DNA from: Gemmatimonadaceae bacterium | GTDB lineage: Bacteria; Gemmatimonadota; Gemmatimonadetes; Gemmatimonadales; Gemmatimonadaceae | DNA length: 64,000 nt | Assembly: GCA_036496605.1 (NCBI GenBank) | Contig: DASXKV010000068.1 | Span: forward strand, 99,095 to 163,094 | Direction of reading: 5' to 3' | In this document: one piece after another, positions 8,816 to 20,355 of the stretch | How the letters are laid out: each line of letters begins with the position of its first letter | Numbering within the stretch: position 1 is the first letter of the stretch | Program-made: the position numbers and the translations under genes | The notes under the pieces: model-generated | Database searches by the model: none | Seen by the model: only the letters and a program-made list of their open reading frames with translations | Told to the model about the DNA's origin: nothing

Positions 8816-9877
8816 TCAGGCGGCGACTCCCGGCAGCGGAAGCGATGCGAAAGCATTGAGGTCGAGCGACGAATGTTCACCGCGCTCGAGATGGAAAAGA
8901 CCAGCACGAGCGATCATCGCGGCGTTATCCGTGGCCAGACGCGGACTCGGGGCGAAGACGCGTGCACCCAGCTCCGCGCATCGCTCCCGCATCGCGGCGA
9001 CGAGTGTCCGGTTGCCCGCTACTCCGCCCCCCAGAACGACTCGGGATCGCCTGAATTGTCGCACGGCCCGTGCTGTCTTTTCGACGAGGGTCTCGATCAG
9101 CGCGTCCTGAAAGGCTCGCGCAATGGCCGCGCGCGTGGCTGCACTGAGGGGTGACGTTGCAGTCGTCTCGCGGACCGCGTTCAGGACAGCCGTTTTCAAT
9201 CCACTAAACGAGACGTCGTAATAGTCCGCATCGCCCGGCCGCTGGTCACGGCGGAGCATTGGCCGGGCAAAGCGATAGCGCCGTGCATCAACGGTGACCG
9301 CTCCATTCGGTGCCTCACGCTCGATCGCCGGTCCGCCAGGATACGACAGCCCGAGGAGCTTCGCGACCTTGTCGTAGGCTTCGCCGGCCGCATCGTCGCG
9401 AGTGCGGCCGAGGAGTCGATACTGGCCCCAAGCCTCGACATCAAGCAATAGCGTGTGCCCTCCCGAGATGAGGAGTGCGATGAACGGCGGGACTGCTTCG
9501 GGCCGCTCCAGCGCGGTGGCGAAGAGGTGTCCCTCCATGTGGTGCACGCCGATCACGGGGACGTCGAGCGCGAATGCCAATGCTTTCGCGAAGCTCACAC
9601 CAACGAGAAGTGCACCGACCAGTCCAGGCCCGTTAGTCACGGCGACCGCGTTGAGCCCGTTGCGAGCCACGCCCGCGTCAGCGAGCGCGCGCTCGACGAC
9701 AGGCACGACCGCAGTGACGTGCGCGCGCGACGCGATCTCCGGCACGACGCCGCCAAATATTCGATGCACATCCTGCGACAGAATGACGAGCGATTGCATC
9801 GACGACTCGTCTCCCGCGCCACTCAGCACCGCCGCCGACGTCTCGTCGCACGATGTCTCGATTCCAAGGACTCGCAT
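8816..9877 (-). CDS. tsaD: tRNA N6-threonylcarbamoyladenosine transferase
   Basis: 353 aa. Catalyses the last step of t6A formation at A37 of ANN-decoding tRNAs, in complex with TsaB/TsaE. The N-terminus VLGIETSCDETSAAVL and the metal-binding HMEGH (His-113, His-117) are diagnostic, with ISGGHTLL and a C-terminal VLGGGVAGNRTL. The partners TsaB/TsaE are not in this window. The start lies 6 nt after the ybbR-like stop, so the two are probably co-transcribed. Confidence 0.95.
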   Translation of the reverse strand: MRVLGIETSCDETSAAVLSGAGDESSMQSLVILSQDVHRIFGGVVPEIASRAHVTAVVPVVERALADAGVARNGLNAVAVTNGPGLVGALLVGVSFAKALAFALDVPVIGVHHMEGHLFATALERPEAVPPFIALLISGGHTLLLDVEAWGQYRLLGRTRDDAAGEAYDKVAKLLGLSYPGGPAIEREAPNGAVTVDARRYRFARPMLRRDQRPGDADYYDVSFSGLKTAVLNAVRETTATSPLSAATRAAIARAFQDALIETLVEKTARAVRQFRRSRVVLGGGVAGNRTLVAAMRERCAELGARVFAPSPRLATDNAAMIARAGLFHLERGEHSSLDLNAFASLPLPGVAA

Positions 9878-9883
9878 CGTCGA

Positions 9884-10633
9884 TCAGTGCTTCGTGCCGG
9901 TCGTGGCGCTCGCCGTGGCCGACATCGATGGCACGAGATGCACCTTCACCTGCGACGGCCTCACGCGCAGCCCAAGACGCGTCGTGTCGATATCGACGAG
10001 ATGAGGGAGTGAATCGGTCGCGGGAATTGCCACCCGTACCGTCGTCACGTACTGGAGGCTAAGGACACGTTGACGCGGTCCGCTCACCTCCACGCGCTCG
10101 GGATCTAGTCGTACCGCGACCGGCGGCGAAGGATGCAAGGTATCGCTCACAACCTGCACGCTCGAGTGCACAGGAACAACCCGCGAGCTCGTCGACTCGA
10201 ATCGGAGCGTCACGCTGCGGGGCTCGACGCCGCGCACGATCGCGTCCACGCCCGGCGGAAGCTCGACATCCGACGTCGATAGATCCACAACGACGGTGTC
10301 TGGCGAATTGGCAGCGATCTGTCGCCTGATGATCAGCGGATGCGCAAAGAGCTTCAGCAACTCCTGTGGCGTGCCGACGACGAGTGCGTGAATCGTCGGC
10401 GGCGGATCCTTGAGCACAAGGGAGCTGTCGAGTTGCGGCGCGAACTGCACGTCCACGAGATCCTGATTCGGCTCCTTCGCCGTGACGATGAACCAGAGCA
10501 CGATCGCGATGAGGAGCGCGGTGCCTTTGAGCGCGAGCCGCTGGGTGAATGCCTCGATGAGCCGCCGCCGCCAGGTTGTAATCAGTCGCTGGCTGGCACC
10601 GGTCTCCGTCTGCGAAGTCGGCGGCCCTTGCAT
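9884..10633 (-). CDS. YbbR-like (CdaR-type) domain protein
   Basis: 249 aa. A cytoplasmic N-terminus of about 35 residues precedes one membrane helix (LKGTALLIAIVLWFIV), then extracytoplasmic YbbR-type beta repeats with the typical FAHPLIIRRQI and PERVEVSGPRQRVLS segments. In Firmicutes CdaR regulates the diadenylate cyclase CdaA; no cdaA or glmM is adjacent here, so the role is open. It lies 7 nt downstream of the thioredoxin-like gene and 6 nt before tsaD. Confidence 0.75.
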   Translation of the reverse strand: MQGPPTSQTETGASQRLITTWRRRLIEAFTQRLALKGTALLIAIVLWFIVTAKEPNQDLVDVQFAPQLDSSLVLKDPPPTIHALVVGTPQELLKLFAHPLIIRRQIAANSPDTVVVDLSTSDVELPPGVDAIVRGVEPRSVTLRFESTSSRVVPVHSSVQVVSDTLHPSPPVAVRLDPERVEVSGPRQRVLSLQYVTTVRVAIPATDSLPHLVDIDTTRLGLRVRPSQVKVHLVPSMSATASATTGTKH

Positions 10634-10640
10634 ATCCGAT

Positions 10641-11192
10641 TCAGTCCGCCGCTCGCACGCCTAACAACTCGTCGAACAGCGAGCGACTCCATGGAGAGTT
10701 CCAGTCGGCCGCCGAGATCCACTTCCTGCGAATCGTGCCGCCGCGATCGATGACGAAGCTCTCGGGATATCCGGTCGTCTGATACGCGCGCTCGATCTCG
10801 TGCGTGGGATCGTGCAGAATCTCAAAGGTGAGACCAAGGTGCCTCGCGTAAGCTCGAATCGAGTCTTCGGATACCGCGTCGTCGATGCTCACGGCGACGA
10901 TATGCACTCCGCGTGGGCCGTATGCGCGATACAACTCCTCCATGCTCGGCATCTCAATCTTGCACGGCTCACACCATGTCGCCCACACGTTGAGCAAAAC
11001 CACCTTCCCGCGATAGTCGGCGATCGTTCGCGTTGCACCCGACGCGAGGTCCTTCGCCTCGAATGCTGGTGCAGGTGAACCGACGGCAACGGGGAACAGA
11101 TCGTCGGCAAACAACTTCACCCCGATGAACAATCCACCGGCGAGGAGCGCCACGACGACGCCGACGATCATCCATTGTTGCTTGACAGTCAT
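10641..11192 (-). CDS. TlpA/ResA-like membrane-anchored thioredoxin
   Basis: 183 aa. One N-terminal membrane anchor (residues ~8-28) is followed by a periplasmic thioredoxin fold with redox site WCEPC (Cys-74, Cys-77) and the cis-Pro segment TTGYPESFVID. Such proteins reduce disulfides for cytochrome c maturation or similar thiol chemistry outside the membrane. The multihaem permease earlier in the window is a conceivable client, but the link is inference. Start ATG 11192. Confidence 0.88.
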   Translation of the reverse strand: MTVKQQWMIVGVVVALLAGGLFIGVKLFADDLFPVAVGSPAPAFEAKDLASGATRTIADYRGKVVLLNVWATWCEPCKIEMPSMEELYRAYGPRGVHIVAVSIDDAVSEDSIRAYARHLGLTFEILHDPTHEIERAYQTTGYPESFVIDRGGTIRRKWISAADWNSPWSRSLFDELLGVRAAD

Positions 11193-11227
11193 ACTCTCTC
11201 AACGCTCCGCCGCTGGCGCACAACGCA

Positions 11228-11923
11228 TCAGACGCTCACCGCGCATTGATCTCGTAACGCTCCAATCTCCGCCTGCGGATCCCTCGCGGAGAAAATGGCA
11301 TTTCCCGCGACAAAGGTGTCGGCTCCGGCCCGCCAACAAACTCCAATGGTGTCGCGGGCGATGCCGCCGTCAACCTCCAGCGTTGCTCGGCTGCTCGCTT
11401 CGGCGAGCACCTGCCGCGCACGGCGGATCTTGTCCAGTGAGTGCGGAATGAACTCCTGACCGCCGAAGCCAGGGTTAACGGTCATGATCAAAAGGAGATC
11501 CAGATCCGCCAACACCTCAACGATACCCGCTAGGGTGGTCGAAGGGTTCAGGGCAACGCCGGCGCGGCAGCCGACCTCACGAATACGGACGAGCTGGCGC
11601 TGGAGATGAGGCGACACCTCGGCGTGTATCGTAATCGCCGTCGCGCCGGCAGATGCGAAATCGTCGAAATAACGCTCGGGCTGCACGATCATTAAATGGC
11701 AGTCGAGCGGCAGATCGGTGAGCCGGCGGACAGTCTCGATGACCTTGGCACCGAAGGTGATGTTCGGAACGAACTGGCCGTCCATGACATCGATGTGAAT
11801 CAGATCCGCGCCGCCCGCTTCGCACATCGCGATTTCGTCGGCGAGACGTGCGAAGTCAGCCGAGAGAATGCTCGGTGCGATACGCGGGGAGTGCGGGTGC
11901 ACCGTCGCGAAGGCCTCTCCCAT
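11228..11923 (-). CDS. rpe: ribulose-phosphate 3-epimerase
   Basis: 231 aa TIM barrel interconverting ribulose-5-phosphate and xylulose-5-phosphate in the pentose phosphate pathway. APSILSADF, HIDVMDGQFVPN, DCHLM, VNPGFGGQ and VDGGI hold the metal and phosphate ligands. The last loop reads CWRAGADTFVAGNAIF, usual for Rpe. The ATG overlaps the PASTA gene stop by one base (TAATG). Confidence 0.95.
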   Translation of the reverse strand: MGEAFATVHPHSPRIAPSILSADFARLADEIAMCEAGGADLIHIDVMDGQFVPNITFGAKVIETVRRLTDLPLDCHLMIVQPERYFDDFASAGATAITIHAEVSPHLQRQLVRIREVGCRAGVALNPSTTLAGIVEVLADLDLLLIMTVNPGFGGQEFIPHSLDKIRRARQVLAEASSRATLEVDGGIARDTIGVCWRAGADTFVAGNAIFSARDPQAEIGALRDQCAVSV

Positions 11924-12648
11924 TACAATCCGACCCGCAGCGTGATTTTAGATCCTGCCGGAACCGCAGCGCCCGCGGCCGGCGACTGCGACATCACCAA
12001 CGCGCCGCCGTCCGGCTGTCCGCCGTTAGCCGTCGTGACGTCCCCCACAGCGAGGCCGAGCTGTTGGAGGAGCTGCCGTGCTTGCGCGAAGCTCCGACCG
12101 ACGACGTCGGGAACCTGGATCGTCGCCGGTCCACCGCTGAGGACGAGCGCGACGGGACCAGGTATCGGCGTTTCGGTTCCGGGCCGCGGACGCGTGTCGA
12201 GGACTTCGCCGCGCGCGGTCTGGCCCGGCTGTTCCGTAACGTCTCCGACGTCGAAGCCGGCCTGATCTAGAATGCGCTCGGCGTCGGGCCGAGCCATACC
12301 GACAACATTTGGAACGGCTGCCATGCGCTGACCGCCGCTGATCGCGAGCGAGACCTTGGTTCCAGCCGGCTCCTTGATGTCAGCGGGAGGATTCTGATCC
12401 AGCACCGTTCCTTTTGGGGCCGCGGCGTGGAAGCGGGTCTCACCTTGCTCGGACTCGAATCCAGCTTGCGTCAGCCGCTGTTGCGCAGTTGTCAGGTCGA
12501 GCCCGATGACGTTAGGCACCTTGAGATCCTGACTGATGACGCCGGACGGAAATAAGACGAAAGCAGCAACCAGGTAGGCGAGCAGAAAGCCGCCGACGAT
12601 CGCGATGAGATACGGAATGAGGCGGCGAATGATGCCGCGCCAATTCAC
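11923..12648 (-). CDS. membrane-anchored triple-PASTA domain protein
   Basis: 241 aa: a short basic N-terminus, one membrane helix (~residues 12-33), then three PASTA repeats (about 42-108, 112-175, 178-241), each opening with a VPNVIG/VPDVVG motif. PASTA modules bind peptidoglycan or muropeptides and usually sit on Ser/Thr kinases or PBPs; here there is no kinase or transpeptidase domain, so it may be a structural wall-binding subunit. GTG 12648 is chosen because it forms a GTGA overlap with rsmB and precedes the helix; a longer reading would run antisense-like into rsmB. Confidence 0.82.
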   Translation of the reverse strand: MNWRGIIRRLIPYLIAIVGGFLLAYLVAAFVLFPSGVISQDLKVPNVIGLDLTTAQQRLTQAGFESEQGETRFHAAAPKGTVLDQNPPADIKEPAGTKVSLAISGGQRMAAVPNVVGMARPDAERILDQAGFDVGDVTEQPGQTARGEVLDTRPRPGTETPIPGPVALVLSGGPATIQVPDVVGRSFAQARQLLQQLGLAVGDVTTANGGQPDGGALVMSQSPAAGAAVPAGSKITLRVGL

Positions 12649-14075
12649 TGCTCGCCTCCCAGCCTGCGCAGGCGAGCGGCGAACGCGCCATCGATGCCAT
12701 GGCGCTGCGGGAGCACGCGCAACCGGCCGGCATCCAGTACCGTCGCCGGGACAGTACCCTCCGGCGGCGGCTCGAGCCGCCATGTCGGGTTCTCGGCGAG
12801 GAACGCTTCGAGCGGGGCGTCGTTCTCCTCCGGCTCCAATGAGCAAGTGCTATACACGAGCAATCCACCGGGCCGAACAACCTGTGCCGCGGCTCGGAAG
12901 ATCGAACGCTGAAGTGCTCCGAGAACGGCGAGGTCCGACGGCTTCAGTCTCCACCGCGCGTCTGGATGCCGGCGAAGTGTGCCCGTGCCGGTGCACGGCA
13001 CGTCGATGAGCACGAAATCGACCGGTCGCATCGCCGGCATTCGCGCGTCGGCGACATAGGGAAACACATGCGCGATCTCGAGTCTGGCGATGTTGCCGAT
13101 CAGCCGCCGCAACCTGCCGAATGAGACATCGCTCGAGTAGACCCGTGATGCATTGCGCGACAGCTCGATCGACTTGCCACCGGGCGCGGCGCACAGATCG
13201 GCAACGATGGCGCCGGTCGGCACGCACGCGTACTGCGTGACGAGCGTCGAGCCCGGATCCTGAAGATGAAAAAGTCCCTGACGAAATGCGCCGAGGTCGG
13301 TGAGCGAGGATACCTGGCTGCTCAGTACGATGCTGTCGCGAGCCAATGGCGCTTCGTCGACCCGCACGCCGGCCGCCTCGAGCATCGCCTCGAGCTGTTC
13401 ACGCACTGCATGATACGGCCTCGCGACAAGCGGCGCTTCGCCATTGTTGGCGTCGAGCAGGCGACGCGTCTCCTCCTCTCCCCAACGAGCAATCCAACGC
13501 GCGATCAACCAGCGTGGGTGGGAGTACTCGAGTGCCAGCGCATCGAGTGGATCGGAGGGCGTTGGCAGCTGAAGCGCGTCGCGTTCGCGATCGAGTCGAC
13601 GCAATACGGCGTTGGCGAGCTTACTCGCGCCCAGTCCGTGTCGTCGCTTCGCGAGCTCCACGGTCTGCGCGATCGCGGCGTACGCTGGCACGCTGCCCAT
13701 ATGCAACAGCTGAAACGCGCCGAGCCGTAGCAGATCGAGCAGATCGGCATCGAGACGCGCGATACCGTTGCGCACGCGCTCGTTCAGAAAAGCGTCGAGT
13801 CGCGACCGGCGGCGCAGCATGCTGTAAACGAGTTCACGCGTCCACCGTCTGTCACGCGCATCGAGGTGGTACTCGTCGCCAACGCGTCGATCGAATGCCG
13901 CGTCGAGCAATTCGCCCGCACGCAGATCCGCACAGATCGCCGCGGCGGCGGCGCGTGCATCGGTGACTCCGCCCGTCGTCGCGACTCTTGCCGGCGCGTC
14001 GCCTGATGGGGCATCCGCGCCGCCGTCGTTCGATCCGCCAAGCGCCGAGCGGCTATCGTCCCACCTCCGCGTCAT
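12645..14075 (-). CDS. rsmB: 16S rRNA (cytosine(967)-C5)-methyltransferase
   Basis: 476 aa. The N-terminal NusB-like RNA-binding domain (~50-180) is followed by a SAM-dependent C5-cytosine methyltransferase domain. Visible motifs are the SAM site ADLCAAPGGKS, DVPCTGTGTLRRHPDARW with one conserved Cys, and YSTCSLEPEEN with the other. Methylates C967 in the ribosomal P-site region. The first ~45 residues are low-complexity Gly/Ala/Asp. ATG 14075 overlaps the thiE-like stop by 23 nt; an upstream ATG at 14120 is less likely. Confidence 0.9.
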   Translation of the reverse strand: MTRRWDDSRSALGGSNDGGADAPSGDAPARVATTGGVTDARAAAAAICADLRAGELLDAAFDRRVGDEYHLDARDRRWTRELVYSMLRRRSRLDAFLNERVRNGIARLDADLLDLLRLGAFQLLHMGSVPAYAAIAQTVELAKRRHGLGASKLANAVLRRLDRERDALQLPTPSDPLDALALEYSHPRWLIARWIARWGEEETRRLLDANNGEAPLVARPYHAVREQLEAMLEAAGVRVDEAPLARDSIVLSSQVSSLTDLGAFRQGLFHLQDPGSTLVTQYACVPTGAIVADLCAAPGGKSIELSRNASRVYSSDVSFGRLRRLIGNIARLEIAHVFPYVADARMPAMRPVDFVLIDVPCTGTGTLRRHPDARWRLKPSDLAVLGALQRSIFRAAAQVVRPGGLLVYSTCSLEPEENDAPLEAFLAENPTWRLEPPPEGTVPATVLDAGRLRVLPQRHGIDGAFAARLRRLGGEQ

Positions 14076-14769
14076 AGGCGGAAAGATAGTCGATGACTGC
14101 ACGCTCGGAATCATCGGCATCCCAGATTCCTCGAATCGCGGCTATGCCGCTCACACCGATGCGACGCAATAGCGCGACGTGTTGCGGGACAATGCCCCCA
14201 ATAGCGATGATCGGAATGCCCGAAAACCTGACGAGGCGTTCGAGTAGCGCGCGTCCTCCATCGTTCGTCGACGGGCGCGAGTCGAACTCGTCGGCTTTTG
14301 TTCCATGGGGAGCCAGCACGTCGCTCACGACGCCCCATGCAGCGCCCGCAAGCCGCGCCGCGATTCCCTCCTCGAGGGAGTGCAGGCTTGCTCCGATGGC
14401 TATCTGCAGGTTCGCGCCGCACTGGGCACCCCTCTCGAGCATCACCTTCACTGCGTCAGCGACGTCGAGCGACCGCGCGGTCAGCTGCAGACCGCGCGCG
14501 CAGGCGATGAGAGCGACATCGGCACGATCGTTCACGACGAGCCATGCGCCGGTTCGCGCCTGCTCCTCCGCGAGTGTGAGTGCGAGCTCGGCAAAGCGAC
14601 TCGAGTCATCCAGCGCCATGCGCGAGGCGCGCAGCTGTAATGCACCGCGTGGACCCATCGCGCGCATCACGGTGCGAGCGCGATCGAGGAAATTCGCGCG
14701 GCCCACGATCTCGTCATTCGAGACGGCGTGAAGGATCGGAACGACGACCGCCGGCGCTTCGCTTTCCAC
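14053..14769 (-). CDS. thiamine phosphate synthase / TenI-like protein
   Basis: About 238 aa TIM-barrel protein of the ThiE/TenI family. Family-like features include LQLRAS near residue 70, ASLHSLEEG, WGVVSDVLAPHGTK and IIAIGGIVPQHVALL. Canonical ThiE couples HMP-PP and THZ-P; TenI-type members lack this activity. The pattern here is divergent, so catalytic function is uncertain. GTG 14769 lies 8 nt after the fmt stop; overlap with rsmB at the other end suggests one operon. Confidence 0.72.
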   Translation of the reverse strand: MESEAPAVVVPILHAVSNDEIVGRANFLDRARTVMRAMGPRGALQLRASRMALDDSSRFAELALTLAEEQARTGAWLVVNDRADVALIACARGLQLTARSLDVADAVKVMLERGAQCGANLQIAIGASLHSLEEGIAARLAGAAWGVVSDVLAPHGTKADEFDSRPSTNDGGRALLERLVRFSGIPIIAIGGIVPQHVALLRRIGVSGIAAIRGIWDADDSERAVIDYLSAYDAEVGR

Positions 14770-14777
14770 GCCAGTGG

Positions 14778-15731
14778 CTACGAGACGGCTGCCGGCGAGG
14801 TTTCGAACCGGTCGCCGGCCGCAGCGCCCCGTCCGCGCGCCCATTCGTTAGGCGAAAGCCGGCGCTTTCCCGATGGCTGCACAACCGTGATTCTGGCCGC
14901 CCCTTCGCCGCAGGCAACGATCAGTCCATCGTCATCGATCGATTGGATCTGACCGGCAGCCATCGAGGCGCCGTGCGGCGCAAGTTTAGCTCCGAAGAAT
15001 TTCACCTCGGATCCGCGGAGCATTGTGACCGCGCCAGGTTTTGGATCGAGCGAGCGAATCAGGCGGCACACGCTCGGTGCACTCGCGTTCCAGTCGATCC
15101 AGGTTGCCGAGCGCTCGATCTTGTGCGCGTAGCTCGCGAGCGAATCGTCTTGCGGCTGCTCGTGGGCGTCACCTAGCTCCATCAGCGAGAGTGCTTCGAC
15201 GAGGGTGAGTGCTCCGAGCTCCGAGAGACGGAGAGAGAGCTCGCCATACGTCTCGTCCTCGAGCACGTCCGCGCGTGCCTGGAGGATGATCGGACCCGCG
15301 TCGAGGGCAGGCACCATGCGCATGATCGTTACGCCCGTTTCGACGAGTCCCTCGCGAATCGCGGCCTGGATCGGCCCGGCGCCGCGAAGGGCAGGGAGCA
15401 GCGAGCCGTGAATATTCACGGTACCGCGCTGCGGTAAATCGATCACTGTCTCGGGCAAGATGTGCCCGTACGCGACGACCACCGAGAGATCGGGCCGCAG
15501 GCGGGAGAGCTCGGCCACAAAATCGTCGCCGCGCGGCCGCTCCGGCTGAAGGACGGGGATTCCTTCATCGAGCGCGATTTGTTTCACGGGCGAGGACTGC
15601 ACCGTCGATCGCGATCGACCCACGGATCGATCGGGTTGCGTGACCACGCCGACGACGTCGAAACCTTCGCCGATGAGCGCGCGCAGCGCCGGCGTCGCGA
15701 ACTCCGGCGTGCCCCAGAAGAGCGCGCGCAT
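14778..15731 (-). CDS. fmt: methionyl-tRNA formyltransferase
   Basis: 317 aa. Formylates initiator Met-tRNA using 10-formyl-THF. FWGTPEFATPAL opens the Rossmann-like domain; the active-site block reads NIHGSLLPALRGAGPIQ (Asn, His, Ser) with the catalytic Asp in VPALDAGPI. A C-terminal OB-like tRNA-binding domain follows (~residue 205 onward). It lies 3 nt downstream of def, the classic pairing of formylation and deformylation. Confidence 0.96.
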   Translation of the reverse strand: MRALFWGTPEFATPALRALIGEGFDVVGVVTQPDRSVGRSRSTVQSSPVKQIALDEGIPVLQPERPRGDDFVAELSRLRPDLSVVVAYGHILPETVIDLPQRGTVNIHGSLLPALRGAGPIQAAIREGLVETGVTIMRMVPALDAGPIILQARADVLEDETYGELSLRLSELGALTLVEALSLMELGDAHEQPQDDSLASYAHKIERSATWIDWNASAPSVCRLIRSLDPKPGAVTMLRGSEVKFFGAKLAPHGASMAAGQIQSIDDDGLIVACGEGAARITVVQPSGKRRLSPNEWARGRGAAAGDRFETSPAAVS

Positions 15732-15734
15732 CGC

Positions 15735-16295
15735 TCAGAGCTCCTCGTCGCGATGGTGGTGCTCGGCGATCTCACCCGGCGTTAGGCGACGAATGTTGCC
15801 AGGATACTTCTCCTTTTCCTTCGCCCACTTGCTCGTGGCGGCGCGGCGCTTTAATGCGCTCAGGTAATCGAGGAAGAGCCGGCCGTGCAGGTGGTCGATC
15901 TCGTGCTGCAGGCAACGCGAGAGAAGCTCCGTCCCCTCGACCTCGTAGGTCTTCCCATCGAGATCCATCGCTCGAACCACAACGCGCGCCGATCGCTCGA
16001 CGTCGCCGTAGATCTCGGGAATCGAGAGGCACCCTTCTTCGCCTTTTATTCTCTTCGGATCGCTCTCGACGATTTCCGGGTTGAATAGCACCAGTCGCCG
16101 ACCATCGACGTCGATTACGGACAGCCGCTCGACCCGTCCAACCTGCGGCGCCGCGAGACCGATACCTTTCGCCGCGTACATCGTTTCGAACATGTCGGCC
16201 ACCAGCCGGCGGAGCTCCGGCGTGACGTCGCTCACGATCTCGGTTGGTGTACGGAGAACGGGATCGCCGTAGACGCGAATATCCAACAAACTCAC
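15735..16295 (-). CDS. def: peptide deformylase
   Basis: 186 aa metallo-enzyme removing the N-formyl group from nascent proteins. All three signatures are present: GIGLAAPQVG (44-53), EGCLS with metal ligand Cys-89, and HEIDH with His-131 and His-135. GTG start at 16295. Immediately upstream of fmt in the same transcript direction. Confidence 0.96.
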   Translation of the reverse strand: MSLLDIRVYGDPVLRTPTEIVSDVTPELRRLVADMFETMYAAKGIGLAAPQVGRVERLSVIDVDGRRLVLFNPEIVESDPKRIKGEEGCLSIPEIYGDVERSARVVVRAMDLDGKTYEVEGTELLSRCLQHEIDHLHGRLFLDYLSALKRRAATSKWAKEKEKYPGNIRRLTPGEIAEHHHRDEEL

Positions 16296-16326
16296 GAGCT
16301 TTTTCTCTATCGCTGTACGTGTTGCC

Positions 16327-18949
<2,623 letters not shown>

Positions 18950-18956
18950 GTGTGCG

Positions 18957-19006
18957 ATTGGTGGCTGGCTGTTGGTGGATGGCAGTGATGTTCACCAACC
19001 ACCAAT
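18957..19006. terminator. nested inverted repeat between ruvB and queA
   Basis: ATTGGTGG (18957-18964) pairs with CCACCAAT (18999-19006) and an inner GTTGGTG (18971-18977) with CACCAAC (18993-18999). The arms are made of repeated TTGGTGG/CCAACC words. Lies in the 66-nt gap after the ruvB stop on the minus strand; probably a termination or RNA-stability hairpin without a long T-tract. Confidence 0.4.
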
Positions 19007-19015
19007 CACCAACCC

Positions 19016-20041
19016 CTAAAACAAACTCGGCTGCCCGCTCGGACTTGGCGGGGTGTATCCGAAATGCCGGTACGCGAGCGGTGTCGCGACGCGGCCGCGC
19101 GGTGTACGCTGGAGGAATCCGTGCTGGACGAGGAACGGCTCGTACACCTCCTCGATGGTTGTCGAATCCTCACCGATGGCGGCGCCGATGTTGTTCAGCC
19201 CAACCGGACCGCCCTCAAATTTCTCGATGATCGTCTTGAGAATTCGCGCATCCATGTCGTCGAGCCCAAACTCGTCGACGTCGATCATCCGCAGGAGCTG
19301 GGAAGCGACCTCCGTCGTGATGACTCCGTCGGCCTTCACCTGGGCGTAGTCGCGCACGCGCCGGAGGAGACGGTTTGCAACACGTGGCGTGCCGCGGGAC
19401 CGGCGCGCGATCTCGTGCGCCCCGCCTTCGGCGATCTCGACATTCAGCACCATCGCTGACCTCGCCACGATCTGCTCGAGGTCTTCCACCGGGTAGTAGT
19501 TGAGACGCTCGACAATGCCGAAGCGCGCGCGCATTGGCGGCGTGAGCATCCCAAAGCGGGTCGTCGCGCCGATGAGCGTGAAGCGCTCGATAGGCATCGT
19601 TATTGTCTGCGCCTTTGGCCCTTCGGACAGTCGAATGTCGATCTTGTAGTCCTCCATCGCCGGATAGAGGAACTCCTCGATGATCGGCCGCAGGCGGTGA
19701 ATCTCGTCGATGAAGAGGATGTCTCCCTCACGCAGGTTGGTGAGAGTTCCGACGAGATCACCCGGTTTTTCGAGGGCCGGACCCGAGGTGGTGCGAATGT
19801 TGACTCCAAGCTCGCGAGCAATGAGCTCGGCCAGCGTGGTCTTGCCAAGTCCAGGAGGACCGTAGAACACCGCGTGATCGAGCGGCTCGCGACGTGCGAG
19901 AGCGGCATCGATCCAGATGCGGAGGCTTTGCTTCACCTTCTCCTGACCGATGAATTCGGCCAGGCGCTGAGGGCGAAGAGAAAGCTCGACGACCGATTCG
20001 TCGGCGAGCGCCTCCGGCGTTGTGATCTCGGCGCGTGACAT
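19016..20041 (-). CDS. ruvB: Holliday junction branch migration helicase
   Basis: 341 aa AAA+ motor of the RuvAB complex. Walker [12 protein letters not shown] (~residue 60), Walker [11 protein letters not shown], sensor region [20 protein letters not shown] and the C-terminal winged helix ending [16 protein letters not shown] 20041 gives the standard length; the reading frame continues upstream as noncoding-looking sequence. ruvA and ruvC are about 3 kb away, separated by two secreted-protein genes and an aminotransferase. Confidence 0.96.
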   Translation of the reverse strand: MSRAEITTPEALADESVVELSLRPQRLAEFIGQEKVKQSLRIWIDAALARREPLDHAVFYGPPGLGKTTLAELIARELGVNIRTTSGPALEKPGDLVGTLTNLREGDILFIDEIHRLRPIIEEFLYPAMEDYKIDIRLSEGPKAQTITMPIERFTLIGATTRFGMLTPPMRARFGIVERLNYYPVEDLEQIVARSAMVLNVEIAEGGAHEIARRSRGTPRVANRLLRRVRDYAQVKADGVITTEVASQLLRMIDVDEFGLDDMDARILKTIIEKFEGGPVGLNNIGAAIGEDSTTIEEVYEPFLVQHGFLQRTPRGRVATPLAYRHFGYTPPSPSGQPSLF

Positions 20042-20355
20042 CAGGATTATTGGGCAAAATTGAACGATAAAGATACTCCGAAGAAAGTCCGAACTATACG
20101 GGTAGCTGCCTGCTGATTTCAGCGAGAGGAGGTGGAGTGCGTGCGGAGCGCGCACGACTCCAAATAGGCGTGGTGCGAGCGCAAATGAGCGGCTCGACAA
20201 CCGTCCGCTCGCCGAGCCAGCGGCGCAATTCTCGCTGTTTGCGGGCAAGCTTGTCTTAACAACTCAGTGTTCGCGTAACGCACTGCAACGTGCTACCAGC
20301 AGCAGCGCGTCTGCGCCGGCGAGTAGGGCTGACTCTTTTTTCGAGGAGATTGTTC
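20042..20355. other. divergent intergenic region, ruvB / secreted protein
   Basis: 314 nt with no credible gene. It must hold the ruvB promoter on the minus strand and the promoter of the next plus-strand gene. I see an A/T-rich stretch near 20050-20110 and CTTGTCTTAACAACTCAG near 20250-20268 as possible promoter parts, but no pair of hexamers good enough to call. GAGGAG at 20344-20349 is the ribosome site of the following gene. Confidence 0.4.
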
